The notes beneath the pieces were generated by a model that ran no database searches, was not told where the DNA came from, and saw only the letters and a list, made by a program, of their open reading frames with translations. 64,000 bases of DNA from CAYNVS01 sp964400725. Its GTDB lineage: Bacteria > Myxococcota_A > SURF-8 > CAYNVS01. Location: assembly GCA_964400725.1 (NCBI GenBank), contig CAYNVS010000015.1, positions 3,652 through 67,651 of the forward strand, given 5' to 3'. This document shows positions 59,056 to 64,000 of this stretch, one piece after another (the first letter of the stretch is position 1; each line of letters begins with the position of its first letter). The position numbers were made by a program, and so were the translations under genes.

Positions 59056-61503
59056 TTAGTATTTGACGCACTTGCCGCGCGCTCCGGACAGGTCGCAGTA
59101 ATACGACGCGTCGTTGTAGTTGCGGCTGGAGCGGCACTCTTCGTCCGTCTGGCAGTAGCGGCAGACGTTGTCCGCTCCGCATATGAAGTCCAAGTCGCCC
59201 GCGGTGCAATCGGATAATTTGTGGCATCCGACGACGCATTTCTGCGCCTCGCAGATAGTCAACGGATAAGCGCCTCCCCAGTTTTGCGCCTGCCTGCACT
59301 CCGAATCCGACTGGCACGCCCGGCATTCGTCGTTAATGCAGACCTGCGCGGCGGCGGCGTTGCAGTCGTTTCTTCCGTCGCAGCCCGGCAGGCAGTAGCC
59401 GTTTTTGCACTTATTGCCGAATCCGTAATCGGTTACGCACTGCGAATTCTGCGAGCAGGTCGAACAGGCGTTCGACAGGCATACCAGCTGGTTTGCGCAT
59501 TTATAGTCGGACGCGCAGTTGCCGGAAACGCAGGCGTCGTTGACGCACACGCGCGGGGTCGCGTATTGCGTCATGCACTCGTCGCTTGAGTAGCAGCTTC
59601 TGCACGAATGCGTTTGGACGTCGCACACGCTTCCGCTTGGGCAGTCCGCAGCTCCGCCGCAGAGCTCCGAGGTGCAGGCGCCGTTTACGCAGTTCTTGCC
59701 GTCGGGGCATTCTTCTTTGGAGCGGCACAAACCGCAAAGGCCGGTTTTCAGGCAGGTTCCGGCGACGCAGTCGCTCGACTGCGCGCAAAAACCGCACGAC
59801 CCGCTCTTCAGGCAAGACAGCTCGGTTCCGCACTGTCCCTGCTGTTTGCAGGGCGCGCAGATTCCTGACGAATCGCAGTAACCTTTGCTTCCGCAGTCGG
59901 CGCTTTTTACGCACTCGACGCATTTGCCGTCGGAGGCGCAGACCGTTTTAAATCCGTCGTTGAACGGGCAGGCCAGCCCCGGCTCGCATTCGCCGCAGAC
60001 GTTTCCTTCGCCGCAAACCGGCGCGTTCGCCTTGCAGCAGCTTCCGCCGCAGCAGTCCGACGCGGGGCATTCGGAATCGCTTCCGCACTTCTTTACGCAC
60101 GCGCCGTTCTCGCAGGTTTTGCCTTCGCCGCATTCCGAGGGCGAAGAGCACGCGCCGCATACTCCCGACGCGCATATTTCGCCTTCGCGGCAGTCCGCGG
60201 AAGTTTTGCATTTGCCGCACGTTTTATCCGAAAGGCATCCTTCGCCCGCCTTGCAGTCCTCGGCGGCGAAGCATTTGCCGCACAATCCATGCCTGCATCC
60301 TTTGCCCGCCGCGCACTGAGACGCGTCGGCGCACGCTCCGCAGACGCCGTTGGCGCAGCCGAGATATTTGTCGCAGTCGGAGCCGCTCTCGCAGGGCATA
60401 CAGGCGCCGCCCGCGCAGGCGCGGCCTATGCGGCACTGCGCGCCGTTGGTGCAGGAAGACTTGCAGACTCCGTCGAAGCATACGCCTCCGGTCTCGACCG
60501 GACAGTCGTAGGCGGTGCGGCAGCCGTTGCAGCGGTTGTCGCGGCAAAGCTCGCCGTTGGAGCACTCGGCGTCGGTCGAGCAGTTTCCGCACTTTCCGCC
60601 GGAGCATTTCTGCCCCCAAGGCGATCCGGCGCAGCTGTTGTTGCTTGAGCATTTGCCGCACGATCCGTTTACGCAAATCAGCCCCGGCGCGCATTCCAAA
60701 GACATCGAGCAGGCTTTGCATACCCTTTCCGAGCATCCTTTGCCGCCCGCGCAGTCCAGTCCGCTGGAGCATTGTCCGCACAGTCCGGCGCGGCATCCTT
60801 CTCCGTCGCGGCAGTCGTTTGAGTCGCGGCAGAGCCCGCAAAGTCCCAAAACGCATCCCATCCCTAGCGGGCAGTCCGCCGCCTTTTCGCACGCGCCGCA
60901 CGACCCGTTTACGCAGGCGTAGGGGGGAGCGCATTCGTCCGAGGAAGCGCACGCCGAGCATTTTCCGTTTTTACAAACCATCGTCGAAGGGCATTCGTAA
61001 GAATGCGCGCACGAGCCGGGGATTTGTTCGTCCTGCTCCGTTTGTTCGGGTCGATCGTTCGTTTCGGTTTCCGCGTCGTCGCCGTCGGGCAAAAAATCGG
61101 ACTCGCCGGGCGTTTCGGAGGGAAGGTCGCCGGCCTCTTCCGGCGGCTCCGATAAATCGTCCGCATCCGCATCTTCGTCAGTAATTTGTTCGTCCGCGTC
61201 GGGTTCGTCTCCGGAGTCTAAGTCTTCTTCGACCGGCTCTTCGGAATCGCCGTCTTCCGGCGTTTGTTCCTCGTCGCCGTCCTCGGTCTGTTCGTCCGCC
61301 GCGTCGATTTCGTCATCCGCTGACTCTTCCGCCAAGTCGCGCTCTCGGCTGTCAACCATATCGTAATCGGAGCCTAAAATGCTTCCGCCCGAACACCCCG
61401 AAATGATTGCGAAGAGTAAAAGGAGAGCCGACGCCGGCGCAAACGCCGCGAGGCGGGACGGCGCGAAAACGCGCGTTCTTAACTTACGGCGATAATCTTT
61501 CAT
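59056..61503 (-). CDS. Large Cys-rich lipoprotein with an acidic stalk
   Basis: 815 residues. A signal peptide and lipobox (AIISGC, lipidated Cys37) are followed by an acidic stalk (about 48-155, almost entirely Asp, Glu, Ser and Pro). The remaining 650 residues hold about 28 modules of the Gly-x-Cys-x-x-Cys type (for example GSCGAC, GLCGLC, GKCGNC), each about 20-25 residues long, as in disulfide-rich surface proteins of Myxococcota-like bacteria. It ends in RGKCVKY. The gene begins 12 bases after the beta-barrel gene. The nearby toroid lipoprotein gene follows. A surface-binding or protective role is only a guess. Confidence 0.8.
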   Translation of the reverse strand: MKDYRRKLRTRVFAPSRLAAFAPASALLLLFAIISGCSGGSILGSDYDMVDSRERDLAEESADDEIDAADEQTEDGDEEQTPEDGDSEEPVEEDLDSGDEPDADEQITDEDADADDLSEPPEEAGDLPSETPGESDFLPDGDDAETETNDRPEQTEQDEQIPGSCAHSYECPSTMVCKNGKCSACASSDECAPPYACVNGSCGACEKAADCPLGMGCVLGLCGLCRDSNDCRDGEGCRAGLCGQCSSGLDCAGGKGCSERVCKACSMSLECAPGLICVNGSCGKCSSNNSCAGSPWGQKCSGGKCGNCSTDAECSNGELCRDNRCNGCRTAYDCPVETGGVCFDGVCKSSCTNGAQCRIGRACAGGACMPCESGSDCDKYLGCANGVCGACADASQCAAGKGCRHGLCGKCFAAEDCKAGEGCLSDKTCGKCKTSADCREGEICASGVCGACSSPSECGEGKTCENGACVKKCGSDSECPASDCCGGSCCKANAPVCGEGNVCGECEPGLACPFNDGFKTVCASDGKCVECVKSADCGSKGYCDSSGICAPCKQQGQCGTELSCLKSGSCGFCAQSSDCVAGTCLKTGLCGLCRSKEECPDGKNCVNGACTSELCGGAADCPSGSVCDVQTHSCRSCYSSDECMTQYATPRVCVNDACVSGNCASDYKCANQLVCLSNACSTCSQNSQCVTDYGFGNKCKNGYCLPGCDGRNDCNAAAAQVCINDECRACQSDSECRQAQNWGGAYPLTICEAQKCVVGCHKLSDCTAGDLDFICGADNVCRYCQTDEECRSSRNYNDASYYCDLSGARGKCVKY

Positions 61504-61515
61504 GTATTCCTTTTT

Positions 61516-62799
61516 TTAAAACGCCAGCTCCATCCCGATTCCCCAGGACCAAAGGTAATGCTGCCCCATTTTAATGCGTTTTCCCGGTTCGGAAACCGCG
61601 GCGTAGTAATCGTTCGGGTCGGGACGGGCTTCTCCGTCGAGATATTTCGTCGTTACCGAAAGAAAGTGGTCGAAATCGTGCGCAATCGTACCGAAGCCCT
61701 GAATTTTTACGTAGTCGTAAATTTGAAATTTAATCGCGATCATTCCTTCGCTGCGCACGAACGACTCTTCGCGCGGAAGCCTGTAATTAGGCGCTTTAGA
61801 CGCGCGCCAAGCCAGCATATCGGTAAGCAGCGGATAGCCGTCGCCCTCTGTTACGAGCGTGTTCGTAGCGCGGAAGTCCATGTATATTTTATGTCGGGCG
61901 TCGGGGCTGTCGGGCTTTTTTCTTTCCCAGAATACGATTTCGCTGCCGAGAATGAAATGAATTTGGAACTGCGGCAGGTCGATTAAAGAATCGCCGACCG
62001 GAGCGGGAAGATCGAAGAAAATTCCGACGTACGGGTCGAACGCTTTGTAGCGTTTGCTGACGGCCGTTCCCAGCTTGAAGGTAAGCAGCTTGGCGCCGAG
62101 CCCCGGCTCGTTCGAGTGCGTCTGCGGAAGCGTCCCGGTCGAGAACTTTAAATTTTTAGGGTTGTGCAGCGAAGCGGTGGGAAGCGTCATGTCGAAGTAA
62201 AGCGTCCACGTCGGCTTTGTGTAGTCGCGCTCGCAGTTGAAAACGCTGTAGGAAAAGCCTATTGTAATGTCGTCCAAATGCCCGCCTATTCCAAATTCGT
62301 CCCGCGCCGCGTTTGTAATATGATCGCCTCCGGCCGCGACGGTATCCTCTATGAGCGAATTGCCGTGGTTGTTCTCGTTGACGTCGTAAAAGCCGCCCCA
62401 GTACTTGCTGCGCCAATGCTCGGACTGCACGTATTTGTCCGTCTGGGAAATTACGATGGGGATAAAGAGATGGAATTCGAGGTCTTTGTATAAACCGGCC
62501 GACAGCTTCATATTTAAAACGTTTGAAGAATGCCAGTAGTCGTACTCGGCTTGGTCTATCGTGTCGCCGGGCTTGGTTCCGCGGACGTCCATGACGTTTC
62601 GCTCCCTCAATACCAAAGCGTGCGCCGACTTCTGAAAGAAATTCGTCTCGAACTTCAGGTCGAAAATGTCGACGTCGTCGCTCGCGTCGGCTACGTCGGT
62701 GAAATCCGCGCAGACCGCATCCCGCGGCGAAAAAGCGAAAGTTGCGGCCGCGGCGGCCAAACATATAACCGTAAACGCCGGCAAACGCCATTTCTTCAT
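61516..62799 (-). CDS. Outer-membrane beta-barrel protein
   Basis: 427 residues with a signal peptide (1 to about 30, ending RDAVCAD). The mature part has strand-type repeats with aromatic belts (NVLNMKLSAGLYKDLEFHLF, WTLYFDMTLPTASLHNP, LGSEIVFWERKK) and ends in SWGIGMELAF, with the terminal Phe of outer-membrane barrels. It is similar in design to the protein at 38457-39959 and, like it, is followed immediately by a Cys-rich lipoprotein gene. Function unknown. Confidence 0.78.
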   Translation of the reverse strand: MKKWRLPAFTVICLAAAAATFAFSPRDAVCADFTDVADASDDVDIFDLKFETNFFQKSAHALVLRERNVMDVRGTKPGDTIDQAEYDYWHSSNVLNMKLSAGLYKDLEFHLFIPIVISQTDKYVQSEHWRSKYWGGFYDVNENNHGNSLIEDTVAAGGDHITNAARDEFGIGGHLDDITIGFSYSVFNCERDYTKPTWTLYFDMTLPTASLHNPKNLKFSTGTLPQTHSNEPGLGAKLLTFKLGTAVSKRYKAFDPYVGIFFDLPAPVGDSLIDLPQFQIHFILGSEIVFWERKKPDSPDARHKIYMDFRATNTLVTEGDGYPLLTDMLAWRASKAPNYRLPREESFVRSEGMIAIKFQIYDYVKIQGFGTIAHDFDHFLSVTTKYLDGEARPDPNDYYAAVSEPGKRIKMGQHYLWSWGIGMELAF

Positions 62800-62849
62800 G
62801 GAATTTCCTCGCTATTATCAAGTAAGCGGAGCCCGCGGCTCCATAAATC

Positions 62850-63524
62850 TCATTTCATCGACGCGTCCGCAGCCGCGCAAAGCCTTCGATAAAGCCTGTA
62901 AAGGGCTATTTCCGTTTTGGCGTCTTTAATCAGCCCGTCGTCGCACATTTTAAGCGCCGCCGCAAAGTCGTATTTTACGGCGTAACTCTCGGATTCGTAA
63001 ACCGAGCCGTCCCGAGTCGGCTCAACCTGAGCGTCGGCATCCACTTTCGCCGCGACGAAGTAAAGTTTCTCGGTATGCGCTCCGGGAGTCGGAAAAAGCG
63101 GGCCGCCCAAAAAGAAAAATTCTTCCGGGGCGACTTTAAATCCGGCTTCTTCCAGCGCCTCTTCCGACGCGCGTTTGCGTATTCCCGCCTCGCCCGGCTC
63201 GTCGTCCGGCTCGATAATTCCGGCGACTATTTCGTCGAGGAAGGGAGACGTTTCCGGATTTAACGGACGCATCGTAACGGCCGGTCTGAACGCCCTGACA
63301 AGATGAACGTCGAAGCCTCCTTTGGGACGCTCCGAATACAAAGCGACGCCAACCGCGTCAAGTCCGTTGCGAAGAATGAATTCGCATGAGTACTCCGGCG
63401 ATTCTCCGCCGTCGGCGTATTTGTTTTTTAGTTTAAAACGCTTTAACGCCAAAAAGCCTTCGTCGGCGTGTTTCTCTCTCGTGTAATCCCTCACGCGCTC
63501 GATTTTAACGATTTCGCGTTTCAT
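62850..63524 (-). CDS. Nudix hydrolase (ADP-ribose pyrophosphatase-like)
   Basis: 224 residues. The Nudix region is around GIIEPDDEPGEAGIRKRASE, continuing EEALEEAGFKV: the usual R-E-x-x-E-E-x-G core appears as EEALEEAG, with Glu in place of the conserved Arg. That form is known in UDP-sugar diphosphatase-type members. The upstream segment (RAFRPAVTMRP) fits the ADP-ribose/UDP-sugar subfamily. Such enzymes cleave nucleoside diphosphates linked to other groups. The gene is 10 bases after the partial Cys-rich gene and 50 bases before the beta-barrel gene, so it lies in the envelope operon but is probably unrelated functionally. Confidence 0.82.
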   Translation of the reverse strand: MKREIVKIERVRDYTREKHADEGFLALKRFKLKNKYADGGESPEYSCEFILRNGLDAVGVALYSERPKGGFDVHLVRAFRPAVTMRPLNPETSPFLDEIVAGIIEPDDEPGEAGIRKRASEEALEEAGFKVAPEEFFFLGGPLFPTPGAHTEKLYFVAAKVDADAQVEPTRDGSVYESESYAVKYDFAAALKMCDDGLIKDAKTEIALYRLYRRLCAAADASMK

Positions 63525-63534
63525 GTTTGAGCGG

Positions 63535-63999
63535 CTACTGCCTTTCCTGTTTCTCTACGCAGTCGAGAAAGTCCGCCCTGCACGCCTGAAGAATAAGACA
63601 GTTGTACTGCTGGTCGTAGGTCGAAGAGTTCTCGGCTATGTTCGTGATTTCTGAGAAACTGCAGGCCGCGGATGCGACCGAATAAAACGGCATCGTAACG
63701 TCGTTGCTTGAAACGCAGTCGGCGCGCTTTTTAGCGTCGGAGTAAGCCGTAGCGCAGAATTGACATTTCGCGTTCAGCTTCTTTACGTCGTCTTCGGTGA
63801 GATTGAGAGTTTTTACCGACGGATTGCCCGCCGCGATATTTTTTAAAATAGTATGGCCGAGAAATTCCGAGTAATCGGATTTGCAGATATGCTGCGCGAA
63901 GGTTCCGGCTCCCGCGCTGTTTTCTACGGCCGTTTTCCAGTCGGACAGGCACGCCGCGGTTTTGGGGTTTAGTCTAAACGTCGTTGATTCGTAGTATTT
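63535..63999 (-). CDS. Cys-rich unknown protein, C-terminal part
   Basis: 154 codons are visible; the gene begins beyond the right edge. The visible translation starts KYYESTTFRLNPKTAACLSD, contains HICKSDYSEFLGHTILKNIA and KCQFCATAYSDAKKRADC, and ends LILQACRADFLDCVEKQERQ, with nine cysteines. The frame is open to the window edge and lies ten bases before the Nudix gene, so it is probably the upstream member of the operon. The style matches the other Cys-rich envelope proteins here. No family is recognised and the N-terminus, with any signal peptide, is not visible. Confidence 0.7.
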   Translation of the reverse strand, partial: KYYESTTFRLNPKTAACLSDWKTAVENSAGAGTFAQHICKSDYSEFLGHTILKNIAAGNPSVKTLNLTEDDVKKLNAKCQFCATAYSDAKKRADCVSSNDVTMPFYSVASAACSFSEITNIAENSSTYDQQYNCLILQACRADFLDCVEKQERQ

Positions 64000-64000
64000 A

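Noticed and set aside
60224..60961. An Arg-rich 245-codon frame in the Cys-rich lipoprotein region.
   Set aside because: It is a frame-shifted reading of the repeated Cys modules, which explains its low-complexity composition.
59056..61503. Regular repeats that could suggest a CRISPR array or satellite DNA.
   Set aside because: The repeats are in-frame codons for Gly-x-Cys modules with variable DNA sequence and no unique spacers.

Overview
The window reads as chromosomal DNA of a Gram-negative bacterium related to the Myxococcota / former Deltaproteobacteria. Support comes from several independent features: an outer-membrane TonB-dependent receptor and beta-barrel proteins; many lipobox lipoproteins; a secreted subtilase with repeated MopE-type metal-binding motifs and a C-terminal tail resembling MYXO-CTERM; a VIT-VWA protein ending in a TonB/AgmX-like domain; and an ATP synthase operon ordered b'-b-delta-alpha-gamma-beta-epsilon with no a and c genes. 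The lineage is inferred; no rRNA gene is present to settle it. Base composition is moderate and fairly uniform, except for one clearly AT-rich gene at 19729-20802.

Layout. 1-5.4 kb: topA (partial) and dprA on the minus strand, then a DinG-type helicase, a glycosyltransferase and a small orphan gene. 5.4-8.2 kb: tRNA-Phe and a large VIT-VWA surface protein. 8.4-10.9 kb: a DtxR-like regulator, a lipoprotein and an M23 peptidase in overlapping order. 10.9-18.4 kb: a ceramidase-like lipoprotein, dnaK, rhaM and a TonB receptor. 18.6-24.0 kb: a cell-surface glycan cluster (flippase-like protein, two paralogous family 2 glycosyltransferases and an AT-rich unknown gene) plus an unknown membrane-anchored protein. 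24.3-31.2 kb: a small outer-membrane protein and the seven-gene ATP synthase operon. 31.3-40 kb: uvrB, the subtilase, a Cys-rich lipoprotein and a beta-barrel protein. 40-50.7 kb: YitT protein, PAP2 phosphatase, GH84 glycosidase, glyS, proS, M3 peptidase and a small orphan. 50.7-54.6 kb: rplU-rpmA, glmS, then a His-Xaa-Ser locus. 54.7-64 kb: a long minus-strand operon-like run of envelope genes (Cys-rich protein, Nudix hydrolase, beta-barrel protein, Cys-rich lipoprotein, helical-toroid lipoprotein, AMMECR1-domain lipoprotein).

The most notable locus is at 53.4-54.7 kb. A gene resembling hxsD, a component of the bioinformatically described His-Xaa-Ser system, is followed by a 117-residue peptide whose C-terminus is 12 His-Xaa-Ser triplets. 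Each gene has its own promoter-like sequence, and a strong terminator follows. The radical SAM partners HxsB and HxsC expected for that system are absent from the window, so this is an orphan or dispersed version of a putative peptide-modification system.

Much of the remaining accessory content is envelope-directed: secreted or lipid-anchored proteases, glycosidases, a ceramidase-like enzyme and multi-cysteine surface proteins. Two separate loci show the same arrangement of a beta-barrel gene followed by a Cys-rich lipoprotein gene. Promoters, operators and terminators listed here were read by eye from hexamers, spacing and hairpins, and none has experimental support.
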